Shown: one piece after another, positions 1 to 7,473 of the stretch
Layout of the letters: each line of letters begins with the position of its first letter
How positions within the stretch are numbered: the first letter of the stretch is position 1
Assembly: GCA_015660615.1 (NCBI GenBank)
Contig: DQKQ01000224.1
Location: forward strand, 1-16,343
Length of the DNA stretch: 16,343 nt
From: Flavobacteriales bacterium
GTDB lineage: Bacteria; Bacteroidota; Bacteroidia; Flavobacteriales_D; Sanyastnellaceae
Direction of reading: 5' to 3'
Made by a program: the position numbers and the translations under genes
Notes under the pieces: generated by a model
Databases searched by the model: none
Told to the model about the DNA's origin: nothing
The model's input: only the letters and a program-made list of their open reading frames with translations

Positions 1-1337
1 AGGACCTAAAAGAAGGTTCTTCAGTTAAGAGAACAGGTACAATTGCATCTATAAAAGCTGGCGAGGGCCTCCTTGGCCGTGTGATAAACACACTTGGAGA
101 ACCTATTGACGGTAAAGGACCCATTACTGGAGATTTATATGAAATGCCTATCGAGCGTAAGGCTCCGGGTGTAATTTATAGGCAGCCAGTAGCTGAGCCC
201 CTGCAAACAGGAATTAAAGCTATCGATTCAATGATTCCAATTGGACGCGGCCAACGTGAGTTAATAATTGGTGATCGTCAAGTTGGTAAGTCAACCGTTG
301 CGATCGATACCATTATCAACCAAAAAGAATTTTATGACGCTGGAGAGCCTGTTTTCTGTATCTACGTAGCTATTGGTCAAAAAGGATCAACAATTGCAGG
401 TACGGTAAAAATGCTTGAAGATGCCGGCGCGATGGCTTATACAGTTATTGTTGCTGCTACAGCATCTGATCCAGCCCCTCTTCAATTCTATGCTCCATTT
501 ACTGGTGCTGCAGTTGGAGAATTCTTTAGAGATACAGGCAGAGCTGCATTGGTTATTTATGATGATTTATCTAAACAAGCCGTTGCATATCGTGAGGTGA
601 GTCTATTGTTACGTCGTCCTCCAGGACGTGAAGCTTACCCGGGTGATGTATTCTACCTACACTCTCGTCTATTAGAAAGAGCTGCCAAGGTTATCTCTGA
701 GGACACAATTGCAAAGGAAATGAATGACCTTCCGGATTCTCTTAAAGGAATTGTAAAGGGAGGTGGATCTTTAACAGCTTTGCCAATTATTGAAACACAA
801 GCTGGTGACGTTAGTGCATACATTCCTACGAATGTTATCTCAATTACAGATGGTCAAATCTTCCTTGAGTCTAACCTGTTTCTTGCGGGTATTCGTCCAG
901 CGATTAACGTTGGTATTTCTGTTAGTAGAGTAGGTGGTTCTGCACAGATTAAGTCAATGAAAAAGGTAAGCGGAACTCTTAAGCTTGATCAAGCACAATA
1001 CCGTGAACTTGAAGCATTCTCAAAATTTGGTTCAGATCTTGACGACGCTACAAAGGCAATTCTTGATAAAGGTGCTAGAAATGTTGAGATTCTTAAACAA
1101 AACCTCAATTCACCACTACCTGTTGAGGAGCAAGTTGCTATTATTTATTGCGGTACCAAAGGTCTTTTAAAGAACGTGCCTTTAAACAAGGTTAAAGAAT
1201 TTGAAAAAGAATACCTCGAGTATTTAAAAGTAAAGCATTCTGATACCTTACTCGCGCTTAAAAACGGCAAGTATACAGACGCGGAAACAAGTGTACTTGC
1301 ATCTGCTGCAGCTGAAATGACTGCCCGTTACTCATAA
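1..1337 (+). CDS. atpA: F1F0 ATP synthase subunit alpha, 5' end missing
   Basis: Alpha subunit of the F1 catalytic head, a non-catalytic nucleotide-binding partner of beta on the cytoplasmic side of the inner membrane. The frame is already open at base 3 and reads DLKEGSSVKRTG before the first NTG codon, so the gene starts upstream of the window; the GTG at 81 is an internal valine. About 444 residues are present, so roughly 80 N-terminal residues are missing compared with the usual 510-525. The Walker A motif GDRQVGKS lies at 270-293. The family signature around IYDDLSKQAVAYR and RRPPGREAYPGD follows at about 556-650. The conserved arginine of SVSRVGG, which reaches into the beta active site, is at 927-929. 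The stop is 12 bases before atpG, so the two are co-transcribed. Nothing looks damaged. Confidence 0.97.
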   Translation, partial: DLKEGSSVKRTGTIASIKAGEGLLGRVINTLGEPIDGKGPITGDLYEMPIERKAPGVIYRQPVAEPLQTGIKAIDSMIPIGRGQRELIIGDRQVGKSTVAIDTIINQKEFYDAGEPVFCIYVAIGQKGSTIAGTVKMLEDAGAMAYTVIVAATASDPAPLQFYAPFTGAAVGEFFRDTGRAALVIYDDLSKQAVAYREVSLLLRRPPGREAYPGDVFYLHSRLLERAAKVISEDTIAKEMNDLPDSLKGIVKGGGSLTALPIIETQAGDVSAYIPTNVISITDGQIFLESNLFLAGIRPAINVGISVSRVGGSAQIKSMKKVSGTLKLDQAQYRELEAFSKFGSDLDDATKAILDKGARNVEILKQNLNSPLPVEEQVAIIYCGTKGLLKNVPLNKVKEFEKEYLEYLKVKHSDTLLALKNGKYTDAETSVLASAAAEMTARYS

Positions 1338-1349
1338 TCTAGAAGTACT

Positions 1350-2240
1350 ATGGCTGGAGGATTAAAAGAAGTAAGAGAGCGTATCGGTTCCGTACAGAAC
1401 ACGATGCAAATTACGTCAGCGATGAAAATGGTTTCTGCTGCTAAGCTTCGCCGAGCTCAGGATGCCATTACTCGTATACGCCCTTATGCGGAAAAAATCC
1501 AAGCTATTATAACTAACGTTAGTAGCACACTGAATTCTTCGGAAGGGGTTTTCTCACAAGAAAGGAAAATACAAACCGCCCTAGTAGTTGTTATTACATC
1601 TAACAGAGGTCTTTGTGGGGCATTTAACAACAACTCTATTAAGATTGCGAATTCAGTAATTTTAGAGCACAAGAGCAATGGATCTAATGTTGTTGTTCTT
1701 CCTCTAGGTAAAAAAGCTTCGGAAATTTTAAAGAGAAATGGACACACCTTTGCCGAAGGATTTGGAGATACTTCGCTAAGTATTTTCGACAACCTTAATT
1801 TTGAAAGTGCATCAGAAATAGCTCAGCAAATAATGGACGGCTTTATTTCAAAAAAATGGGACTCAGTTCAAATTGCCTACAGCCAGTTTAGAAATGCGGC
1901 TGTTCAAATACCAACGACAGAATGTTTCTTGCCGATTTTAGACTCAAAGACTGAACCTAAGGAGGCAGCGGGCTCTTCCAATGATTATATTTTTGAGCCT
2001 AACCTCGAAGAAATAATTGAAAACATTTTACCTAACGCATTAAAGACTCAACTTTATAAAGCGCTTCTTGATAGTAACGCTGCAGAACATGGTGCTAGGA
2101 TGACAGCTATGCACTCAGCAACAGAAAATGCAGGAGATTTATTACAAGAATTAAAGATATCTTATAACAAAGCTCGTCAGGCATCGATTACTACAGAAAT
2201 CCTTGAGATTGTAGCTGGTTCAGAAGCTCTTGGGGGATAA
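1350..2240 (+). CDS. atpG: F1F0 ATP synthase subunit gamma
   Basis: Central rotor shaft of F1, coupling proton flow through F0 to catalysis in the alpha/beta ring. Its 296 residues match the usual bacterial length of about 285-300. The N-terminal helix MAGGLKEVRERIGSVQNT and the segment ITSAMKMVSAAKLRRAQ are the classic gamma start. The C-terminal helix carries MHSATENAGDLLQEL and then the conserved end ITTEILEIVAGSEAL. These two helices form the antiparallel coiled coil inside the alpha/beta hexamer. The middle includes TSNRGLCGAFN, also typical. The start ATG is 12 bases after the atpA stop. No atpD or atpC follows; in Bacteroidota these two usually lie elsewhere, so the operon probably ends here. 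I see no hairpin terminator after it. Confidence 0.97.
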   Translation: MAGGLKEVRERIGSVQNTMQITSAMKMVSAAKLRRAQDAITRIRPYAEKIQAIITNVSSTLNSSEGVFSQERKIQTALVVVITSNRGLCGAFNNNSIKIANSVILEHKSNGSNVVVLPLGKKASEILKRNGHTFAEGFGDTSLSIFDNLNFESASEIAQQIMDGFISKKWDSVQIAYSQFRNAAVQIPTTECFLPILDSKTEPKEAAGSSNDYIFEPNLEEIIENILPNALKTQLYKALLDSNAAEHGARMTAMHSATENAGDLLQELKISYNKARQASITTEILEIVAGSEALGG

Positions 2241-2290
2241 TACCATACTGAATATTTTTTTGGCTTGGTTTTAGATGTTAGCTTGCCCAA

Positions 2291-3730
2291 ATGGGTTTAA
2301 GATTAAGAATTTTTCTAGGGATGCTTGTTGTTGTCGTAGTGTCGCTATTATCTACTGCGATAATTGCGTACGACTATTCTAAAAAGCAAGAAATAGCATA
2401 TAACGACCAAAGACTTTTAAGAAAAGAATCAGCTCTTGGAAGAAGTATAGAATATGTAATATCTAGTCACGGAGGGGATTTGCCCAAGGACAGCATTTCA
2501 ACTTTATTTACAGACCATATTTGCGAATTGGCAGATGTTCACGGTTTAGTATTTAGTCTTTATAGACCGGATGGTGTTTTAATCACCACCTCAGCAACTT
2601 TCACCGAAGAAAGGATTCAACCAGAGTTAGTTTTGAATGATTCGATTACTTCTCGCCTAAAGTTGCTCGGCGATAGAGTAGTTGTTAATGAAAGAGATGG
2701 GTTGAATGAGGTAACTCGAGTATATTGGTTAGTAGTAAACAAATCGAACACACCTTTACTTATTGCAAATGCGCGATATAAACCACGACCACTTAACCAG
2801 GGAGGAATCCGTCCTTTTTTAGACCGACTGGCTCCAGTATATTTCTTTCTTTTTCTTGGCGCGATGTTTATAGCATATTTACTTGTGAGTTCAATTGTAC
2901 GGCCTTTAGCTTTATTGAAGTTGGAAATGTCAAAAGTTGATCCATTAAGTGACAGCTCCTCAGTTGAACATAAGTGGAAAGATGAAATAGGAGCATTGGT
3001 TTCAGAATATAATTCACTACTAGAGAAGTTAAGAGAAAGCCTCCTTAGAAGAGCTAAAGATGAAAGAGAGGGTGCGTGGAGAGAAATGGCTCAACAAGTA
3101 GCCCATGAGATAAAAAACCCACTAACACCCCTTAGGCTTGGAATTCAACAACTCGAGAGAGCTTGGAATGATAAAGCCGAAGATTTCCCGCAAAGGATAA
3201 ATAAATTCACGTCAACAGCAATTTCTCAAATCGATGTTTTAGCTACTATCGCAGAAGATTTTGCGCTTCTGGCGGTAGTAAGAGATGCGGAAATAAACAA
3301 AGTTGACATAATCGAAGCGGTAAATAATGCCGCTGGACTGTATGGAGATTCAAACGTTTGAGTTGAGGTAAAAACAAACAATCTGTTCGTAGAAGGAGAC
3401 TCAAGCCGATTGATTAGAGTATTTAACAATCTTATTGCAAATGCGCTAGACTCGCTTTATGATGCAGGTTCTAAAAGCTTAGTTAAAATCGAAATCTTAG
3501 ATGACAGTAAATACGCTATTGTAAAAGTAACAGACCAAGGTCAAGGCATATCTAAAGAAAAACTAGATAGAATATTTGAGCCAAGGTTTACAACTAAAAC
3601 CCACGGCTTAGGATTAGGTTTAGCTATGGTTAAGAGCATTGTAGAGCAAACAAATGGCGAGGTGTCTGTTCAATCAGAAGAAGGCTCAGGAGCTGTCTTT
3701 ACAGTTAAATTACCGAAAGCGGGTATATAA
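2291..3730 (+). pseudogene. NtrY-like membrane sensor histidine kinase interrupted by one in-frame TGA
   Basis: Two-component sensor kinase, 479 codons if the internal TGA at 3359-3361 (codon 357) is read through. Order of parts: TM1 at about residues 7-27; an extracytoplasmic sensor region at about 30-175; TM2 at about 181-203; HAMP linker; H-box QVAHEIKNPLTPLRLGIQQL with phospho-accepting His272; then the ATPase domain with the N-box (Asn380, Asn384), DQGQG (415-419), the F-box EPRFTT, and the G2 motif GLGLGLAMV. The H-box wording is that of the NtrY branch. The TGA falls between the dimerisation helices and the ATPase domain. Both sides are in the same frame with normal codon use and all motifs, so this looks like a single base substitution, not an indel. 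Stopping there would give a kinase without an ATP site. No response regulator is adjacent. A weak promoter-like pair (TTG at 2230, TTTTTTTG at 2255) precedes it. The 3' end overlaps the cyclase gene. Confidence 0.88.
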
Positions 3731-4481
3731 CAGGCCTGCTAGGGGATGCGTCAAGATCAAAAGGAGCAAGTTGTAAATTCAGGGCATATAGACCATCCTG
3801 TACTTCATTGGGGATAAAAACAAACTCAGTTATTGTAGCCTCAGTTCGAGGAGCTTCAGGCACCCTAAAAAAGGCCCTGTGACTTAACAAAGTTCCCCCA
3901 TCGATCTCTTTGTCTACAGAAGGTAAATCGACGAGAAGGTGTTCAACCCCTCTTTCAACTAGTTTGTCAGTAAAATCAGAATGAAGATATGTGGGATTAG
4001 TGTTAGCCCAATTTTTGCTTTTCTTACTTTCTCCATTGGGGAGCGTACGAATTATCAACGATTTAGGCAATTTTTCGTCTGTAAAGCCACCACCAGGTAA
4101 ATGTTCAATTGTTATTACCGAGTCACCCTGAATATTAGAGGGAGAGATTGTATGTAATAAACAAGGAATAAGGAGTGGCAATTGGATACAATTAATAGAT
4201 TCAGCTTCCTTTGTAATATGTCCTAAACATTCTGTATGCGTACCGTGACCATGAGGGTTGAAATAAACATTCGTAAAGTTTACAGCTCCACCTCTAGCAA
4301 TACTCCCAATAAAGCCATCACCCTCTACAACATCAAACCGAGGTCTTCCTACATACCAGGCGGCAGGTCCTTCACCTAATCTTGGGTCTCGAATAGGAAT
4401 ACTAATATCTATAGGTTGAGTTTGCTCAACTTTATAGCTAACATTAGACCAACAAAACCTCACTTTCATAGATGAATCCAT
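3705..4481 (-). CDS. cyclase-family metal-dependent hydrolase (kynurenine formamidase-like fold)
   Basis: Member of the cyclase family (Pfam PF04199), divalent-metal amidohydrolases that include kynurenine formamidase; the true substrate is unknown. With 258 residues it is somewhat longer than KynB (about 210). The metal-site region reads HGHGTHTECLGH (residues 77-88), giving His77, His79, His82, Glu84 and His88. KynB-type proteins have HxGxHxDxPxH, so here the acid is Glu and the first His is one position further away. The second conserved block reads LLVDLPSVDKEIDGG, followed by SHRAFF. The opening PIDISIPI is also typical. Met5 (ATG at 4467-4469) is a reasonable alternative start and would move the start away from the upstream terminator. 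No tryptophan-degradation neighbour is present, so I would not call it kynB. The 3' end overlaps the histidine kinase tail to tail by 26 bp. Confidence 0.88.
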   Translation of the reverse strand: MDSSMKVRFCWSNVSYKVEQTQPIDISIPIRDPRLGEGPAAWYVGRPRFDVVEGDGFIGSIARGGAVNFTNVYFNPHGHGTHTECLGHITKEAESINCIQLPLLIPCLLHTISPSNIQGDSVITIEHLPGGGFTDEKLPKSLIIRTLPNGESKKSKNWANTNPTYLHSDFTDKLVERGVEHLLVDLPSVDKEIDGGTLLSHRAFFRVPEAPRTEATITEFVFIPNEVQDGLYALNLQLAPFDLDASPSRPVIYPLSVI

Positions 4482-4489
4482 AATGACAA

Positions 4490-4525
4490 GATAATAAAAA
4501 AAGGCACCCCTAATGGGATGCCTTT
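4490..4525 (-). terminator. intrinsic terminator of the outer-membrane barrel gene
   Basis: Read on the minus strand, the arms AAAGGCA and TGCCTTT (4519-4525 and 4500-4506) close a helix with a C/A mismatch, three further G-C pairs and a TAAT loop (4511-4514). A run of seven Ts and then ATTATC follows. This is a textbook Rho-independent terminator about 25 bases after the barrel gene stop. It also ends only about 10-20 bases before the cyclase start codon (4481). Confidence 0.88.
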
Positions 4526-4549
4526 CAATAATTAAAAATAATTATAAAA

Positions 4550-5383
4550 TTAGTCGAATAGGAAACCTACTCTAATTGCTCCATTGAATACATTTCCAAT
4601 TGTTGTATTAGAAACATGGTTAGGCCATTCATATAACTGGTCGTAGTAATCATAGAAAATTTCTCCCTCAACGACGTTAAAAGGAAGTTCACCTACAAAA
4701 CTATCAGCAATATCCGCACCAGCTGTAGTTGGGTCAAAAGCACCGTTAAACTGAATGTTAAACGCAGTTAAGTCACTGGTGCCAATTTCGTGATTGCCGA
4801 AAGATGACATTCCGAAGCCAAGTCCAGCTTCAAACCCAACATAAATAGCGTCAGAGAAGTAGTAGTCAGCACCGAAAAGAAGGTTTAAACCCATAGAGCT
4901 GTACGACTGCTTATTTGTAAGATCCCAAACTATGTAAACATCAGGTTGACCTACGTTATCAAGATCGTTTGGCCCCCAAAACTCCATCTTATCAGAACGG
5001 CTACTCATCATGTAGTAAGCCTCAACACCGAAGTATGGGCTAAGATTATCTGTACCGTCAAAATGCATTTCGTAACCAGGAGCGATTCCGATAACAGTTG
5101 TAGCTGATTCTAGGTTAAGCTGTGGACTAACGGGGTCACCTAGCATCTCACCTTCTTGGTAGAAAGCGTATGTATCAGAAGATGTTCCTACGGTTAGTGA
5201 TACTCGGAAAGCTGCATCATCATCTAAGAAATTACGGTACTTAATTGTAGTTCCGTCAACAGGGCTATTGCCAAATGGCGAGAGGTTTACCTCTACGTTG
5301 TGCTCCCCACCCAACTGTTTTTGCGCTTGAGCACTTGTGAAAACTAGCGAACAAATCGCCAGCGTGAACATTAGTCTTTTCAT
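4550..5383 (-). CDS. predicted outer-membrane beta-barrel protein, function unknown
   Basis: 277-residue secreted protein. The first 20 residues (MKRLMFTLAICSLVFTSAQA) form a clear Sec signal peptide with an AQA cleavage site before Gln21. The mature part has alternating hydrophobic strands rich in aromatic residues, Gly and Asp, such as AAFRVSLTVG, YFGVEAYYMM, LNLLFGADYYF, AIYVGFEAGLGFG and the final GAIRVGFLFD. This pattern fits an eight- to ten-strand OmpA/OmpW-like barrel. The loops are acidic, as often in marine Bacteroidota. There is no OmpA peptidoglycan-binding domain, no SusC/TonB feature and no T9SS tail. It appears monocistronic: a 200-base gap lies before it and a strong terminator after it. 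I do not recognise a specific family, and no ligand can be inferred. Confidence 0.75.
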   Translation of the reverse strand: MKRLMFTLAICSLVFTSAQAQKQLGGEHNVEVNLSPFGNSPVDGTTIKYRNFLDDDAAFRVSLTVGTSSDTYAFYQEGEMLGDPVSPQLNLESATTVIGIAPGYEMHFDGTDNLSPYFGVEAYYMMSSRSDKMEFWGPNDLDNVGQPDVYIVWDLTNKQSYSSMGLNLLFGADYYFSDAIYVGFEAGLGFGMSSFGNHEIGTSDLTAFNIQFNGAFDPTTAGADIADSFVGELPFNVVEGEIFYDYYDQLYEWPNHVSNTTIGNVFNGAIRVGFLFD

Positions 5384-5583
5384 ATCCTAAATATTAAGGT
5401 TTCAGATTTCAAAGCGCAAGTACGTGAATACTTTCTTAATATCAGCCACTTAAACGTTCTGAACATTAACTTTTATATTGTTAATAACGCATAGGTAATA
5501 GATTACCACCTGACATTCAATAAATTAACGGTCATTATATTGTAGCAAACAACAATTTAAAAAACATCTAAAAAAATGTTTAC
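5384..5583. other. non-coding gap between glmS and the barrel gene
   Basis: About 200 AT-rich bases with no credible ORF, tRNA or repeat. It must hold the promoter of the barrel gene (minus strand), but I find no exact TAnnTTTG there; the nearest candidate is GCGCTTTG at about 5409-5416. A 6-bp inverted repeat ATTAAC/GTTAAT (5465-5485) has no T-run and no assigned role. A weak terminator-like hairpin for glmS lies at the right end. Confidence 0.6.
5555..5581 (-). terminator. weak terminator-like hairpin after glmS
   Basis: On the minus strand, AAACAT (5576-5581) pairs with ATGTTT (5562-5567) around an 8-base loop and is followed by further Ts and an AT-rich tail, starting just after the glmS stop. 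The stem is only six mostly A-T pairs, so this is a tentative call. Confidence 0.35.
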
Positions 5584-7443
5584 CTACTCTACTGTTACGC
5601 TTTTTGCAAGATTTCTAGGTTGGTCAACATTACAACCACGTAAAACAGCTATTTTATAACTCAATAGCTGAAGAGGAATAGAGGTTAACAATGGAGAAAG
5701 AGATGGATCACATTTAGGAACACTTATAACATAATCAGCAAGCGCGGTAGCCTCATTGTCACCTTCTGTAACAACCACAACTAAGCGACCACCTCTTGCT
5801 TTTACTTCTTGTATATTACTTACAACCTTTTCGTAAACATCATCCTTCGGAGCTATAAAAATAACGGGAAGACTTTCATCAATTAATGCTATAGGGCCGT
5901 GCTTCATTTCCGCCGCAGGATAGCCTTCAGCATGTATGTAGCTAATTTCTTTTAGTTTAAGAGCTCCTTCAAGAGCGACGGGGAATTGATATCCCCTCCC
6001 TAAGTAAAGAGCGTTGGTAGATTCTGCAAATTCATCAGCTACTGAGTAAATAATATCAGCTTGTTTAAGGACAGAGTCTACCAACTCTGGAATTCCATTT
6101 AATTCTGTGATTAACCTTAAGAATCGCTCCCTCGGCAACCTGCCTTTTTTAACTCCAACATGAAGAGCTATAGCCGTTAGAACAGCAATCTGAGTGGTAA
6201 AAGCTTTCGTGGATGCAACACCAATTTCTGGACCTGCGTGTGTGTATGCGCCACTGTGAGACTCTCTCGGAATACTTGAACCCACGACATTACACAAACT
6301 GAAAACATGAGCTCCTGCGTCCTTAGCGGTTTTAATAGCAGCTAAGGTGTCAGCTGTTTCACCACTTTGTGAGATTGCTATCACAATGTCATCTTCTCTA
6401 ATTATAGGGTTTCTATATCTAAATTCTGAAGCATATTCAACCTCTACGGGTATGCGAGTGAAGTCCTCAAATAAATATTCCGCAACTAGCCCAGCATGCC
6501 AACTTGTACCACAAGCCAGTATAATAATGCGAGACGCGTTGTCCCATTTCTCCCAATTATCATCAACCCCTGTTATTCTAATTTCCCCTTTCTTCAAATC
6601 AATCCTACCCCTTAATGAATCACGAATAGACTTAGGCTGCTCAAAGATTTCCTTGAGCATAAAATGTTCATAACCACCTTTCTCGAGAGATTCAATCTCT
6701 AATTCTAAAGCTTGAACTTGAGGAGTAATCTTTAAGTTTGAAATTGTTCTAATTCGAAGACCGTTATCTAATTCTAAAGATGCAATTTCTTCATCTTTTA
6801 AGTAAACTACATTTTTTGTGTAAGGTACTATCGGTGTAGCGTCAGAGGCGGCATAATAAGAACCATCCTCACCCAATCCTATTACAAGAGGACTTGACCT
6901 TCGAGCCGCAATTAACTTTGTTGGATTATCCTTATCGATTACAACAATGGCATAGGCGCCCACGACTTGATTTAACGCCGTTCTAACAGCTTCAAACAAA
7001 CTCAGGTCACCATTCGTCATAACCTCTTCAATAAGGTGAGCTAAAACTTCAGAGTCAGTATCACTTAGCAAGGCATGGCCTCTGTTGTGTAATGTTTCTT
7101 TTATAGTGGTATAATTCTCAATAATACCATTGTGAACTAAAGCTATACGGTTCGATTCAGCTCTGTGAGGATGAGCATTTATATCATTAGGCGGCCCGTG
7201 TGTTGCCCAACGCGTGTGACCAATAGCAACACTGCTTTTAAACACCTCTTCACCAATATGATCAAGTAGATCACTTACTTTACCTTTCTTTTTTCTTATT
7301 ACGAGTTTATTGCCACGATTTCCATCAGACTCAATAAGAGCTATACCGGAGCTGTCATACCCCCGGTATTCAAGGCGTTTAAGACCATTAATTACAATAG
7401 GTAAGGCGGGTTCAGGTCCGATATAGGCTACAATTCCACACAT
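5584..7443 (-). CDS. glmS: glutamine--fructose-6-phosphate aminotransferase (isomerizing)
   Basis: Makes glucosamine-6-phosphate from fructose-6-phosphate and glutamine in the cytoplasm, the first committed step toward UDP-GlcNAc for peptidoglycan and lipid A. The 619 residues compare with 609 in E. coli. It begins MCGIVAYIG, so Cys2 becomes the N-terminal nucleophile of the class II glutaminase domain. GHTRWATHG and the SDTDSEVLAHLIEE stretch follow. Two SIS isomerase domains cover about 300-600, with CGTSWHAG at 311-318, SQSGETADT, and EMKHGPIAL with the conserved His515. It ends with the diagnostic LAKSVTVE, whose Lys614 binds the sugar. It lies 30 bases after the DUF4270 stop, so it is the last gene of a three-gene minus-strand operon. 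The short gap leaves no room for a glmS ribozyme. Confidence 0.98.
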   Translation of the reverse strand: MCGIVAYIGPEPALPIVINGLKRLEYRGYDSSGIALIESDGNRGNKLVIRKKKGKVSDLLDHIGEEVFKSSVAIGHTRWATHGPPNDINAHPHRAESNRIALVHNGIIENYTTIKETLHNRGHALLSDTDSEVLAHLIEEVMTNGDLSLFEAVRTALNQVVGAYAIVVIDKDNPTKLIAARRSSPLVIGLGEDGSYYAASDATPIVPYTKNVVYLKDEEIASLELDNGLRIRTISNLKITPQVQALELEIESLEKGGYEHFMLKEIFEQPKSIRDSLRGRIDLKKGEIRITGVDDNWEKWDNASRIIILACGTSWHAGLVAEYLFEDFTRIPVEVEYASEFRYRNPIIREDDIVIAISQSGETADTLAAIKTAKDAGAHVFSLCNVVGSSIPRESHSGAYTHAGPEIGVASTKAFTTQIAVLTAIALHVGVKKGRLPRERFLRLITELNGIPELVDSVLKQADIIYSVADEFAESTNALYLGRGYQFPVALEGALKLKEISYIHAEGYPAAEMKHGPIALIDESLPVIFIAPKDDVYEKVVSNIQEVKARGGRLVVVVTEGDNEATALADYVISVPKCDPSLSPLLTSIPLQLLSYKIAVLRGCNVDQPRNLAKSVTVE

Positions 7444-7473
7444 ATTTTTCAGCTAAATTTATACGAAACTAAC

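Noticed and set aside
415..1170. Short plus-strand open frames inside atpA (415-600, 985-1170)
   Set aside because: They lie fully inside a conserved gene in another frame and have no family signature.
1484..1792. 102-codon minus-strand open frame inside atpG
   Set aside because: Antisense to a conserved gene, no recognisable motif; a shadow of atpG codon use.
3359..3400. Selenocysteine insertion or TGA read as tryptophan in the kinase
   Set aside because: I see no stem-loop typical of a bacterial SECIS after the TGA, and the position is not a known redox site. TGA also acts as the normal end of tatA (10829-10831) and mltD (12070-12072), where it overlaps the next start, so a reassigned code is unlikely.
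5444..5500. Terminator, riboswitch or glmS ribozyme in the 5384-5583 gap
   Set aside because: The ATTAAC/GTTAAT repeat is short, AT-only in effect and has no T-run. The gap is downstream, not upstream, of glmS, and nothing resembles a ribozyme core.
6347..6673. 108-codon plus-strand open frame opposite glmS
   Set aside because: Antisense to the first SIS domain of glmS, compositionally a mirror of it and without a start context.
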